64,000 nt of DNA from Coriobacteriaceae bacterium AM100-PB1-1D-6A (GTDB lineage Bacteria; Actinomycetota; Coriobacteriia; Coriobacteriales; Coriobacteriaceae). The DNA lies in contig JAQDNC010000003.1 of NCBI GenBank assembly GCA_027660625.1, forward strand, positions 1 to 64,000, written 5' to 3'. Below are positions 23,241-32,688 of this stretch, piece after piece. Position 1 is the stretch's first letter; each line of letters begins with the position of its first letter. A program made the position numbers and the translations under genes. The notes under the pieces are model-generated. The model made no database searches. It worked only from the letters and a program-made list of their open reading frames with translations, and was not told the DNA's origin.

Positions 23241-24803
23241 CTACTTGCCGTCGTCGTCCTGGGCTTCATCGCGCGCGTAGAGCTCCAGCATGCGGCGGCG
23301 GTATTCGTGTACGGCGAGCTTGGCGCGCTCAAGGCGGCGGCGCTCACGCGGAGTCAGCTCGGACGGGTCAACCTCATCACCATAGGTCTTATCGGCAAGA
23401 AGACGCGCCGCGTCCACGATGCGGGCATCGATGTGGCCGCTCGCCGCCTCGGCGGAAAGACGCTCGGCAATCGTATCGAGCGTAGGCAGGCCCTCGAATA
23501 CGCGACCATGGCCATGTGAGGTCAGCAGCTCGTGCTCGCGTGCGAGCAGGCTCGCCAAATCGTGATGGGCGCGCAGGATGTCAAGCGCATCGGATGGATG
23601 CTCGGCAACCTCTGCCACGGCGGCGACCGGCGCGGCATCGACCACGCGGTAGAAGAGCTGCGCGAGCAATGGCATCAAGAACACCGTGATGGCACCGGCG
23701 GCAACCATGACCGACGCAATATCTTGCGACAGCGCGCCCGCGTTGACGGCAACGCTCGTCACGGCAACGATGATCGGCAGGGCCGTGGTGCAGTACAGGG
23801 CCACGGTAATGCGACCATACGCCGACACATCGCGCGTCGCAGGACAAATGCTCATAGAGATGAGAATGGGCACGGCGCGAATGATAAGCAACGCCACGAT
23901 AAAGCCCGCGAGCAGCCCGGGGCGTGACGCCACGGCCGTCAGGTCGATCTTTGCGCCCGATACGGTAAAGAACACCGGAATCAAAAAGCCGTAGGCCAGG
24001 CCGTCGAGCTTGGTCTCGAGCGTATGGTTGCCCTCGGGGATGATATAGCGCAGGACAAAGCCGGCGGCAAAAGAACCCAACACGATGTCGAGATCAAAGA
24101 CGGCCGAGAACGCCACGAGCGTGACCAGGATGAGCACCGTCAGGCGCACGAAGGTCTGCGACGTGGTATCGGCACGCTCCTCGACAAACGCAAAGAAGCG
24201 GCTGCCGACGCGCTTGGAGCGGCTTGGGACCACGGCCAGCAACACGCAAACCACCGCAAACAAGCCAAGGATTACGAGCGTTTGGATGCCAGTGCGAGCA
24301 GACAGCAGCACCGACATGGCGAGCACGGGACCGAGCTCGCCCCAAGTGCCATACGCGAGAATCGAGTCGCCCACACGCGTGCCGGTGAGCGAGCGCTCAC
24401 GCATGATGGGCACGAGCGTGCCGAGCGCCGTAGAAGTGAGGGCAAGCGTCACGGCGATGCCGTCGAAATGACTGACCGAGAACCACGGGGTAAAGCGCAC
24501 GGCAAGCCAGGCGATACCAAACGTGACGACCCACGTCGCCAAGCCGTAGCGCCCCTCGACGCCCGTAATGCTCTTGGGGTCGATCTCAAAGCCGGCAAGC
24601 AGGAACAAAAAGGCCAGGCCGAGCTCGGACACAAGCGAGACCTCGGCATCTACATGGATGACGCCGAGCATATGGGGTCCCAGCACCGCGCCGAGCACGA
24701 GCAAAAAGACGGTCTCGGGAACGGGTTTTCCGGGAATCGCCGAGGCGATGAAGGGGCTTGCGAAGGCCACGAGTGCGATGATGGCGAGCGAAACGAATGC
24801 CAT
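23241..24803 (-). CDS. CPA2-type cation:proton antiporter
   Basis: A 520-residue protein. The first ~400 residues hold about 12 membrane segments of the Na+/H+ exchanger fold. Typical CPA2 features are LFLLAGFEIDPKSI and LTSTALGTLVPIMRE, SFAAGFVLRYIIP, and FGFLIPVFFTVSG-like FLIPVFFTVSGAKIDL. The last ~110 residues are soluble, charged and probably helical, without a recognisable TrkA-N or TrkA-C domain. It should exchange Na+ or K+ for protons. AGAAAGGCATCAC precedes the ATG. It is monocistronic and diverges from purL. Confidence 0.88.
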   Translation of the reverse strand: MAFVSLAIIALVAFASPFIASAIPGKPVPETVFLLVLGAVLGPHMLGVIHVDAEVSLVSELGLAFLFLLAGFEIDPKSITGVEGRYGLATWVVTFGIAWLAVRFTPWFSVSHFDGIAVTLALTSTALGTLVPIMRERSLTGTRVGDSILAYGTWGELGPVLAMSVLLSARTGIQTLVILGLFAVVCVLLAVVPSRSKRVGSRFFAFVEERADTTSQTFVRLTVLILVTLVAFSAVFDLDIVLGSFAAGFVLRYIIPEGNHTLETKLDGLAYGFLIPVFFTVSGAKIDLTAVASRPGLLAGFIVALLIIRAVPILISMSICPATRDVSAYGRITVALYCTTALPIIVAVTSVAVNAGALSQDIASVMVAAGAITVFLMPLLAQLFYRVVDAAPVAAVAEVAEHPSDALDILRAHHDLASLLAREHELLTSHGHGRVFEGLPTLDTIAERLSAEAASGHIDARIVDAARLLADKTYGDEVDPSELTPRERRRLERAKLAVHEYRRRMLELYARDEAQDDDGK

Positions 24804-24987
24804 GTGATGCCTTTCTCTTGTTTGCGCTTCACTGTAGCACCCTCGCCGTCCTCAACGCGCCGCGAGCTGTCGTATCATAGTGAGGTTTACAAACATGTGG
24901 CTCAAGGCGACCGCGAGGCTTGCCCCGTAAACCGACCGCTGCCGCATACCGTACCGTACGCCCAACCGATCAGGAAGGCAGGAACCA

Positions 24988-27900
24988 ATGGTCTCTCGTA
25001 TCTACGTGGAGAAGAAACCCGGGTTCGACGTCGAGGCTCAGCAGCTCAAGGGCGAGCTGACCGAGATTCTCGGCATCAAGGGCATCGAGGCCCTGAGGAT
25101 CATCAACCGCTACGACGTCGAGGGCATCGACGAGGAGCTTTTCCGCTCCTGCGTGCCGACCGTCTTTAGCGAGCCCCAGGTCGATGTGACCTACGACGAG
25201 CTCCCCGCAAGCGATGGCGCCGTCTTTGCCGTCGAATTCCTGCCTGGCCAGTTTGACCAGCGCGCCGACTCCGCCAGCGAGTGCGTGCAGCTCATCAGCC
25301 AGGGCGAGCGCCCCGCCGTGCGCTCCGCCAAGGTCTATATGATCTCGGGCGCTCTGGACGAAGCCGCCATCAAGGCCATCAAGCACTACGTGGTGAACCC
25401 CGTCGAGGCGCGCATCGCCTCGCTCGACTTGCCCGAGACGCTGTACATGGAGACCCCCGAGCCCCAGCCCGTCGAAGTGCTCGACGGCTTCCGCGAGCTC
25501 GATGAGGCCGGCCTTGCCGTCTTCATCGCCGATCGCGGTCTTGCTATGGACGAGGCGGACATCGCCTTCTGCCAGCAGTACTTCCGCGATGAGGACCGCG
25601 ACCCCACCATCACCGAGATCCGCGTGATCGACACCTACTGGTCCGACCACTGCCGCCACACCACCTTCGGCACCGTCCTAGATGACGTGACGATCGACGA
25701 CGCCGTGGTGCAGCAGGCCTTCGACCGCTACATGGAGATGCGCCACGAGCTCGGTCGCGACGCCAAGCCCGTCTGCCTCATGGACATGGGCACCATCGGC
25801 GCCAAGTACCTCAAGAAGACCGGCGTCATGACCGATGTCGACGAATCCGAGGAGATCAACGCCTGCACCGTCAAGGTGAAGGTCGATGTCGACGGCGAGG
25901 ACCAGGACTGGCTGTTCCTCTTTAAGAACGAGACCCATAACCACCCGACCGAGATCGAGCCCTTCGGCGGTGCCGCCACCTGCGTGGGCGGCGCCATCCG
26001 CGACCCGCTCTCGGGCCGCAGCTATGTGTACCAGGCCATGCGTGTCACCGGCGCCGGCGACCCCACCGTCCCGGTTTCCGAGACGCTCGAGGGCAAGTTG
26101 CCGCAGCGCAAGCTCGTAACCACCGCTGCCGCCGGCTACTCCAGCTACGGCAACCAGATTGGCCTTGCCACCGGCCAGGTCAACGAGCTCTATCACCCCG
26201 GTTACGTGGCCAAGCGCATGGAGGTCGGCGCCGTCGTGGGCGCCACCCCGGCAAACCACGTTCGTCGCGAGTGCCCCGCCCCCACCGACAAGATCATCCT
26301 GCTGGGTGGCCGCACCGGCCGTGACGGCATCGGTGGCGCCACCGGCTCCTCCAAGACCCAGAACACCGAGTCCATCGAGACCTCGGGTGCCGAAGTCCAG
26401 AAGGGCAACGCCCCGGTCGAGCGCAAACTGCAGCGTCTGTTCCGCCGCGGCGATGCCTGCCGTCTGATCAAGCGCTGCAACGACTTTGGCGCCGGCGGCG
26501 TCTCGGTCGCCGTGGGCGAGCTTGCCGACGGCCTGTATGTCGACCTTGATACCGTGACCAAGAAGTACGACGGCTTGGACGGCACCGAGCTCGCCATTTC
26601 CGAGTCCCAGGAGCGCATGGCCTGCGCCGTCGCCGACGGTGACGTCGAGGAGTTCATGGGCTACGCCGCCGAGGAGAACCTGGAGGCAACCGTCATCGCC
26701 GAGGTTACCGCCGAGCCGCGCATGCGCATGGCCTGGAACGGCGTCGCCATCGTCGATCTGTCCCGCGAGTTCCTCAATTCCAACGGTGCGCCCAAGCACC
26801 AGGTCGCCCACGTCTGCGCCCGCAGCGTGTGGCAGCCCAGCTGGGCCGGCACCACGCTTGCCGAGCGCATGACCTCGCTCGTCACCGACCTTAACGTCGC
26901 CTCCAACAAGGGTCTTTCCGAGCGCTTTGACTCCACCATCGGCGCCGCGACCGTGCTCATGCCCTTTGGCGGCAAGACGCAGCTCACCCCAAGCTCGGCC
27001 ATGGTCGCCAAGTTCCCCGTGGACGGCGAGACCACCACGGCGAGCGCTATGGCATGGGGCTTCAACCCCTATCTGATGGAGGCCGACCAGTTTGCGGGCG
27101 CCTACCTGTCCGTGGTCGAGTCCATCGCCAAGCTCGTGGCCGCCGGCTTTGAGCACAAGCGCGCCTATCTCTCCTTCCAGGAGTACTTTGAGCGTCTGCG
27201 CACCGAGGCCGAGCGTTGGGGCAAGCCCATGGCAGCCGTCCTGGGCGCCCTTATGGCCCAGGTCGACCTGGGTGCCGGCGCCATCGGCGGCAAGGATTCC
27301 ATGAGTGGCTCGTTTGAAGACGAAGCCGGCGAGCTCAACGTTCCGCCGACCCTGATCAGCTTCGCTGTCGCCGTTGGCAAGGCGGACCGCGCTGTCTCCC
27401 CCGAGTTCAAGGGTCTCACGCATCGCGTCGTCCGTGTCGCCCCCGCCACCTATGGCGAGGACTACCGCCCCGATGCCCAGCAGCTGCTCGCCGCATTTGA
27501 CGCCGTCGAGGCGCTCACCGCCACCGGCGACGCCCTGGCCGTCTCCACGCCCGGCTACGGCTGCGGCGCCGAGAGCCTCTTTAAGATGTGCGTCGGTAAC
27601 CAGATCGGTATCGAGCTTGCCGAGGATGTAGACGTGGAGAGCCTCTTCACCCCGCTTTACGGCAGCTTTATCGTCGAGCTCGCCGAGGATGCCGAGCTGC
27701 CCGAGATCGCCGACGGCGTTGTCGTCGAGCCCCTGGGCACCACCGTCGAGGGCTATGTCATCGACACCGGCTCCGAGGTCATCGAGCTCGCCGAGCTCCA
27801 GGAGGCCTGGGAGAGCGGCATCGAGGGCGTCTTTGCCTACCGCAGCGCCGGCGAGACTGCCAAGGTCGAGACCATCGACTTCCGTGCCAAGGATATCCAC

Positions 27901-28734
27901 GTGTACAGCGGCGCCAAGATCGCCCGCCCGCGCGTGGTAATCCCCGTGTTCCCCGGCAACAACTGCGAGTACGATAGCGCCCGCGCTTTCCGCGCCGCCG
28001 GCGCCGAGGCCGACACCTTCGTGATCAACAACCTCACGCCCGAGGCCGTCGCCGAAAGCACCCACGAGCTTGCCCGCCGCATCCGTGCAAGCCAGATCGT
28101 CATGATCCCCGGCGGCTTCTCGGGCGGCGACGAGCCCGATGGCTCCGCCAAGTTCATCACGGCGTTCTTCCGCGCTCCCGAGGTCACCGAGGCAGTCCGC
28201 GACCTGCTCAAGGCCCGCGACGGCCTGATGCTGGGCATCTGCAACGGCTTCCAGGCCCTGATCAAGCTCGGTCTGGTGCCCTACGGCGACATCGTCGACG
28301 CCACGCCCGATGCGCCCACGCTGACGTTCAACACCATCGGTCGCCATCAGAGCCGTCTGGTGCGCACCCGCATCTCGTCCAACCTGTCCCCGTGGCTATC
28401 GCAGTGCAGCCTGGACGACCCCTACACCGTCGCCATCAGCCACGGCGAGGGCCGCTTTGTCGCCAGCGACGAGGTGCTCGCCCAGCTCATCGCCAACGGC
28501 CAGGTCGCCACGCAGTACGTGGGCGAGGACGGCAAGCCCAGCATGGACCTTTCCGTCAACCCCAACGGCTCCGCACTCGCCATCGAGGGCATCACGAGCC
28601 CCGACGGCCGCGTCCTGGGCAAGATGGGCCATGCCGAGCGTCGTGGCGACAACCTGTACCGCAACGTGCCCGAGCATGTCCCCGGCGATAAGTTCATGCC
28701 GATCTTTGAGAGCGGCGTGGCCTACTTCGCTTAA
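24988..28734 (+). CDS. purL: Phosphoribosylformylglycinamidine synthase, long form
   Basis: A 1,248-residue single-chain FGAM synthase; it converts FGAR, glutamine and ATP to FGAM in purine synthesis. The central AIR-synthase-like halves hold NETHNHPTEIEPFGGAATC and GGRTGRDGIGGATGSS. The C-terminal class I glutamine amidotransferase has the nucleophile in GICNGFQAL and the His/Glu pair in SHGEGRF. The layout agrees with the subfamily that carries synthase and glutaminase in one polypeptide, so no separate purS or purQ is expected. It starts at ATG behind AGGAAGGCAGGAACCA. A strong terminator follows. Confidence 0.96.
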   Translation: MVSRIYVEKKPGFDVEAQQLKGELTEILGIKGIEALRIINRYDVEGIDEELFRSCVPTVFSEPQVDVTYDELPASDGAVFAVEFLPGQFDQRADSASECVQLISQGERPAVRSAKVYMISGALDEAAIKAIKHYVVNPVEARIASLDLPETLYMETPEPQPVEVLDGFRELDEAGLAVFIADRGLAMDEADIAFCQQYFRDEDRDPTITEIRVIDTYWSDHCRHTTFGTVLDDVTIDDAVVQQAFDRYMEMRHELGRDAKPVCLMDMGTIGAKYLKKTGVMTDVDESEEINACTVKVKVDVDGEDQDWLFLFKNETHNHPTEIEPFGGAATCVGGAIRDPLSGRSYVYQAMRVTGAGDPTVPVSETLEGKLPQRKLVTTAAAGYSSYGNQIGLATGQVNELYHPGYVAKRMEVGAVVGATPANHVRRECPAPTDKIILLGGRTGRDGIGGATGSSKTQNTESIETSGAEVQKGNAPVERKLQRLFRRGDACRLIKRCNDFGAGGVSVAVGELADGLYVDLDTVTKKYDGLDGTELAISESQERMACAVADGDVEEFMGYAAEENLEATVIAEVTAEPRMRMAWNGVAIVDLSREFLNSNGAPKHQVAHVCARSVWQPSWAGTTLAERMTSLVTDLNVASNKGLSERFDSTIGAATVLMPFGGKTQLTPSSAMVAKFPVDGETTTASAMAWGFNPYLMEADQFAGAYLSVVESIAKLVAAGFEHKRAYLSFQEYFERLRTEAERWGKPMAAVLGALMAQVDLGAGAIGGKDSMSGSFEDEAGELNVPPTLISFAVAVGKADRAVSPEFKGLTHRVVRVAPATYGEDYRPDAQQLLAAFDAVEALTATGDALAVSTPGYGCGAESLFKMCVGNQIGIELAEDVDVESLFTPLYGSFIVELAEDAELPEIADGVVVEPLGTTVEGYVIDTGSEVIELAELQEAWESGIEGVFAYRSAGETAKVETIDFRAKDIHVYSGAKIARPRVVIPVFPGNNCEYDSARAFRAAGAEADTFVINNLTPEAVAESTHELARRIRASQIVMIPGGFSGGDEPDGSAKFITAFFRAPEVTEAVRDLLKARDGLMLGICNGFQALIKLGLVPYGDIVDATPDAPTLTFNTIGRHQSRLVRTRISSNLSPWLSQCSLDDPYTVAISHGEGRFVASDEVLAQLIANGQVATQYVGEDGKPSMDLSVNPNGSALAIEGITSPDGRVLGKMGHAERRGDNLYRNVPEHVPGDKFMPIFESGVAYFA

Positions 28735-28770
28735 TGCGTCCCATCGGGTACAATCCCCTCGGGTAACAAC

Positions 28771-28808
28771 ACCCGCCACCGGCACACCCGGTGGCGGGTT
28801 CTTTTTTG
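28771..28808 (+). terminator. purL terminator
   Basis: CCCGCCACCGG-CACA-CCGGTGGCGGG forms an 11-bp stem followed by TTCTTTTTT. Confidence 0.95.
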
Positions 28809-28832
28809 CTTCGCGCATACAGGAAGGACATC

Positions 28833-29768
28833 ATGGAAAGCCGCAAGCCGTATCTCGCCACCCTACCCGGGCTCATCCTGGGCTGCCTCGTCTGCTGTGC
28901 GCTCTGGGGGTCGGCTTTCCCCTGCATCAAGATCGGTTACGGGCTCTTTGGCATCCCCGCGCACGATAGCGCCTCACAGCTGCTCTTTGCGGGCTTGCGC
29001 TTCACGCTTGCCGGCGCCCTGGTTATCGTTGGGATGAGTGCGGCCCAACGCCGCCCCCTCATTCCGCAGGCTCGTGACATCAAGCCCATCTTTGTCTTGT
29101 CACTCTTCCAGACTATCGGGCAGTACTTCTTTTTCTACCTAGGACTCTCGCGCGCCAGCGCCATGTCGAGTTCCATCATCGAGGCCAGCGCCAACTTCCT
29201 CGCAATTCTCTTTGCCGCCTTGGCATTTCACACCGAGAGGCTCAATACGCCCAAGGTGCTTGGCTGTGTGCTGGGCTTTGCAGGCGTCGCGCTCGTCAAC
29301 CTTTCGGGCGCGGATGGCACCTTTGGCTTTACGCTCGACGGCGAGGGATTTATCTTGGCTTCCACTGTTGCGGGCGCCCTGTCGACCTGCCTCATTGGCA
29401 TCTTCTCGCGCGAGCATGACGGCGTCTTGCTCGCCGGCTGGCAGTTTTTAGTCGGTGGCGTGGTCCTTACCGCAATCGGGTTTTTGATGGGCGGCACGTT
29501 TTCCCCCACCGAAATCGCCCCCGCCATCGCGCTCATCATTTATATGGCGCTCATTTCCGCCGTCGCGTACTCGCTGTGGTCCCGCCTGCTCGCCGTCAAC
29601 CCCGTCAGCCGCGTTTCGGTCTTTGGCTTTATGAACCCGGTCTTTGGCGTGCTGTTGAGCGCACTGCTGCTCGGCGAGGGCGCTGGCACGAGCCCCGTTA
29701 CCGTACTTGTTGCCCTGCTGTTGGTCTGCGGCGGCATCATCATCGTCAACAAACCCAAAAAAGCCTAG
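28833..29768 (+). CDS. EamA/DMT-family permease
   Basis: A 311-residue protein with about ten membrane helices arranged as two EamA repeats. Signs of the family are LVCCALWGSAFPCIKIGYG in helix 1, SRASAMSSSIIEASANFLAILFA in the first repeat, and SAVAYSLWSRLLAVNPVSRVSVFGFMNPVFGVLLSALLLGE in the second. Members export metabolites or amino acids; the substrate here is unknown. The ATG at 28833 follows AGGAAGG. It lies directly after the purL terminator and so probably has its own promoter or uses read-through. Confidence 0.88.
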   Translation: MESRKPYLATLPGLILGCLVCCALWGSAFPCIKIGYGLFGIPAHDSASQLLFAGLRFTLAGALVIVGMSAAQRRPLIPQARDIKPIFVLSLFQTIGQYFFFYLGLSRASAMSSSIIEASANFLAILFAALAFHTERLNTPKVLGCVLGFAGVALVNLSGADGTFGFTLDGEGFILASTVAGALSTCLIGIFSREHDGVLLAGWQFLVGGVVLTAIGFLMGGTFSPTEIAPAIALIIYMALISAVAYSLWSRLLAVNPVSRVSVFGFMNPVFGVLLSALLLGEGAGTSPVTVLVALLLVCGGIIIVNKPKKA

Positions 29769-29787
29769 CGAACCGCCCTTATTTAGT

Positions 29788-29809
29788 AGAGGAGATTCAC
29801 ATGCTTTAG
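29788..29809 (+). other. Start-stop mini-ORF behind a strong ribosome site
   Basis: GAGGAGATTCAC is followed by ATG CTT TAG, a two-codon ORF. A terminator begins about 27 bases later. It may be a dead gene start, a leader, or chance. Confidence 0.35.
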
Positions 29810-29835
29810 CTTAATGGAGTACATCGGTGAGCTGA

Positions 29836-29870
29836 GGGCCGCAACGCACGCCAGCGTTCGCCCTTTTTTT
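29836..29870 (+). terminator. Terminator downstream of the EamA gene
   Basis: GGGC and AACGC pair with GCGTT and GCCC around a 6-base loop, and are followed by TTTTTTT. It overlaps the end of the convergent GGDEF gene. Confidence 0.85.
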
Positions 29871-31031
29871 CTAGCGTATCTGGACGCCGGCTTTCTTCTT
29901 CTCGCGCTTTACGCGGTAAAGCTCCGCGTCGGCAGCGCGAAGCAAGTCTTGCCAGGTATCGACGCCATCACCAACCCGTGCGTAGCCGATGGACATCCGC
30001 AACAGATACGGGACCTCGGCGCGCGCGAGCTCGTCGCTGATTGCCGCGCACAGACACATGATGTCCTGCTCCGCCGTCGCCTTTTGAAGCACCACAAACT
30101 CATCGCCGCCATAACGTGCGATAAAGCCACCAGACGCCGAGCAGACCTCTTTGAGCGTAGCAGATATGACCTGGAGGGCATGATCGCCCTCAACATGTCC
30201 ATACCGGTCGTTAATCTGCTTAAAGCCGTCAGCGTCCATCATAAGCAGATATACATCTTCGGCCTGATCCACATTTGAAAAGAGCGACAGCATATAGGTC
30301 TCAAAACGGTTGCGATTGTTGAGGCCAGTCAACGGGTCGGTCGAGATCAGCTGCTCCTGGTAGATGATGTAGAGCAGCAGGATGCTCAGCGTTATACCGA
30401 CACAAAGGCCCGGTACCGAAAACAAAACCTGGAAGGTACCGCCCACCAGAGCGGGAACCGCAAAAAAGGCGAGGGTGCGATAAATGGCCTTCTTTTGCAG
30501 ACTTTCGACTTTTCGAGTCTGAATAAAGGCATGCAAAGACGTATATATGATGTAGCAGTAGCTAACGATAGGCTGAATCATATAAAGCGCTCCGCGACGA
30601 TATACGCCCTGTGCATCGATATAGAACATAGTGTGCGTCCAGTAGCTGGTAAATGCCAGCACGACCACCAATACGGTTGGCAACGTCACGAGCGCCACCC
30701 TATAGCGCGCGGTCAAAAGGCGTGAGCCCTGCACTGTCTCGGAATAGAAAAACCAAATGAGGCACGCGATGGCGAACAGCGAAAACGAGACCGCGTTGGA
30801 AATCCAGTTGGCCGTGATGCCTACAGGAGTGCTCACGCCGTCCGAGAGCGTCCAGATCATATCGAAGAAAATGTAGGCTGCAGACGTGTAGCCCAGCATG
30901 CTAAACAGAAGCTGCTGGGTGCTCGAGAACAAGGAGCGGCGGCTTCGTGCGGCAAGCCCGATAAGAACAATCATGCATAGCAGGAATATCTCAATTTTGA
31001 GTGCCTTAACCACTAGACGCCATCCATTCAA
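29871..31031 (-). CDS. Membrane diguanylate cyclase (GGDEF)
   Basis: A 386-residue protein. The N-terminal ~215 residues hold about six or seven membrane segments and should sense an unknown signal. The C-terminal GGDEF domain starts with DPLTGLNNRNRFE and has an intact active site, RYGGDEF (residues 306-312), with MMDADGFKQINDRYGH before it. It should make cyclic di-GMP from GTP. No RxxD inhibitory site was seen before the motif. There is no EAL or PilZ partner in the window. The gene converges with the EamA permease. Confidence 0.9.
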   Translation of the reverse strand: MNGWRLVVKALKIEIFLLCMIVLIGLAARSRRSLFSSTQQLLFSMLGYTSAAYIFFDMIWTLSDGVSTPVGITANWISNAVSFSLFAIACLIWFFYSETVQGSRLLTARYRVALVTLPTVLVVVLAFTSYWTHTMFYIDAQGVYRRGALYMIQPIVSYCYIIYTSLHAFIQTRKVESLQKKAIYRTLAFFAVPALVGGTFQVLFSVPGLCVGITLSILLLYIIYQEQLISTDPLTGLNNRNRFETYMLSLFSNVDQAEDVYLLMMDADGFKQINDRYGHVEGDHALQVISATLKEVCSASGGFIARYGGDEFVVLQKATAEQDIMCLCAAISDELARAEVPYLLRMSIGYARVGDGVDTWQDLLRAADAELYRVKREKKKAGVQIR

Positions 31032-31109
31032 TATTCAAGTGGTCAGAATCGCCCGATTCTGGTCTGGGCAACAAACACCCCCTACCCGCAGGGGTAAGGG
31101 GAATCATAG

Positions 31110-31156
31110 CAGAGCGCCCGAACGTCACTGCAAAACAGTCATCGTTCGGGCGCTCA
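31110..31156 (-). terminator. Long hairpin downstream of the KDG permease gene
   Basis: GAGCGCCCGAACG pairs with CGTTCGGGCGCTC, with ACTG/CAGT pairing inside the loop. No U-tract follows, so it is a hairpin of terminator type or an RNA-processing signal. Confidence 0.55.
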
Positions 31157-31200
31157 AACGGCGCGAATTGCACTCCGGCATCATTGATGGGTAGCGATTG

Positions 31201-32223
31201 CTATTCGCCATCGATGTCGGTCGCGACGGCCTCCTCGATGGCCTCGACACCGGCAGGCGACAGATCCTCCTTGCCCTGGCAAAACTTCTTGTCGACCCAG
31301 CCGGTCAGAATCGGGGCCATGATTGCCGTGATGATGACGGCGGTGGCGATCTGCGCATACGCGGTGGGCGCAAGCTCGGCATAGCGCGGAGCGACCTCGG
31401 CGAGGGCGACCGGCGTGGTCATAGCCGTGCCGGCGATAGTGGAGCAGGCAACGGCCGCCTTGCCGTTACCACCGCACAGGCGCTCGAAGGCAAAGGTAAT
31501 GGGACCGACGATAAAGAGCGTGATGAGGCCCAGCAGGATGCCCGAAATGCCGCCGGTGATAAAGCTCGAAAGACTCATGGACGCACCGAGCTGAAAACCG
31601 ATAACGGCAATCGCAGGATTGGCGCCGGGAACCAGCAGGTTCTTGATGAACGGGAACAAGTTGCCCAGAACCATGCCGATAACAAGCGGCAGGATGGATC
31701 CGATGATGGTGCCGACGGGGATGTTGGCGAGACCCGAGACACCGAGGATGATCATCGTGACGGCGGGGCCGGCCGTAAAGAACAGGATACCGACGGCGCC
31801 TTGCTCGGACTCGTCGCCGAACTCGCCCATGATGCCGGTGTAGAGCGCCATGTTGCAAAACGTAATGCCGCCGATGATAGACACGGAGCTCAGACCTAGG
31901 AAGTTGTCGTTAAAGAAATATGCCACACCCAAGCCAAGGGCAGCCGCAACAACAAGCTTAGGAATCAGCACAACGATGCCGGTCTTGATGGCGCCCGGCG
32001 TGGACTTAAAGCTGATGCCGGCACCCACAAACAGCAGGATCGCGGCAACGATGGTGTTGGAACCACCGCGGCAGGCGGCGGTAAAGAAGCCGCCGATCTC
32101 AAAGACCTGCGGGCAGAAGGTATTGAGCAAAAGGCCAACGATCATCGGGTAGATCATGATGTCACCCGGGATACGCGGGACTTTGAATTTCTTTTGCTCG
32201 TTGGCGGTCGCTTCCTGTGCCAT
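31201..32223 (-). CDS. kdgT: 2-keto-3-deoxygluconate permease
   Basis: A 340-residue permease of the KdgT family with around ten hydrophobic segments. Family features are IPGDIMIYPMIVGLLLNTFCP near the start, AILLFVGAGISFKSTPGAIKTGIVVLI and the GMVLGNLFPFIKNLLVPGANPAIAVIGFQLGASM region. KdgT takes up 2-keto-3-deoxygluconate from pectin or uronate breakdown, by proton symport. No KDG kinase or aldolase is nearby, so the substrate may differ. ATG at 32223 follows GGGGG, though the spacing is short. The gene stands alone. Confidence 0.88.
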   Translation of the reverse strand: MAQEATANEQKKFKVPRIPGDIMIYPMIVGLLLNTFCPQVFEIGGFFTAACRGGSNTIVAAILLFVGAGISFKSTPGAIKTGIVVLIPKLVVAAALGLGVAYFFNDNFLGLSSVSIIGGITFCNMALYTGIMGEFGDESEQGAVGILFFTAGPAVTMIILGVSGLANIPVGTIIGSILPLVIGMVLGNLFPFIKNLLVPGANPAIAVIGFQLGASMSLSSFITGGISGILLGLITLFIVGPITFAFERLCGGNGKAAVACSTIAGTAMTTPVALAEVAPRYAELAPTAYAQIATAVIITAIMAPILTGWVDKKFCQGKEDLSPAGVEAIEEAVATDIDGE

Positions 32224-32364
32224 GAAACCCCCATTTCCGCTGACGCAGAACAAAAGCCCACGTCATACTTTGCTACAGTAAAGTTTGACCATGGTACCAG
32301 AAGAAGCAGACCGGCTCGGTGAGAAATTCGATACGTGTGCCGGGACGCTAAACGTGCTCCGCTC

Positions 32365-32688
32365 TTATATGAAGCTTAAAACGATATAGAACACGATGCC
32401 CGAGACGCAGCACCACAACATCGACTTTGTCTTGATTGCCACCGCCACGACGCCGGCGGCCGCAATCCAGGGAATCAAGCCCTGCCACAAGCCGGCGTCG
32501 AAAGCGCCAGGGCTTATCAAATCGTTGGCGACCAGCGCCGCAAAGGCGGCAGGCGGAATATAACCCAAGGCCTCGGTAACGCGGGGCGACAGCGTTCTCC
32601 CGCGCAAGGCAAACGCCGGGGCAATGCGGAAAAACGCGATGGCCGCCCATGACGACAGCCATAGAACCAGAAACTCATTAACGGGCAT
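32365..32688 (-). CDS. azlD: AzlD-family branched-chain amino acid exporter subunit
   Basis: A 107-residue, three-to-four-helix membrane protein (MPVNEFLVLWLSSWAA, RVTEALGYIPPAAFAALVANDL). With AzlC it forms a two-subunit exporter of branched-chain amino acids or their analogues. The start overlaps the end of azlC by 11 bases, so the two are coupled. The open frame reaches further upstream, but the ATG at 32688, after GGAAGGGG, matches the family's N-terminus. Confidence 0.85.
   Translation of the reverse strand: MPVNEFLVLWLSSWAAIAFFRIAPAFALRGRTLSPRVTEALGYIPPAAFAALVANDLISPGAFDAGLWQGLIPWIAAAGVVAVAIKTKSMLWCCVSGIVFYIVLSFI

Noticed and set aside
25678..28347. 889-residue minus-strand frame over purL
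   Set aside because: Antisense shadow in GC-rich DNA; purL has full family motifs in the other strand.
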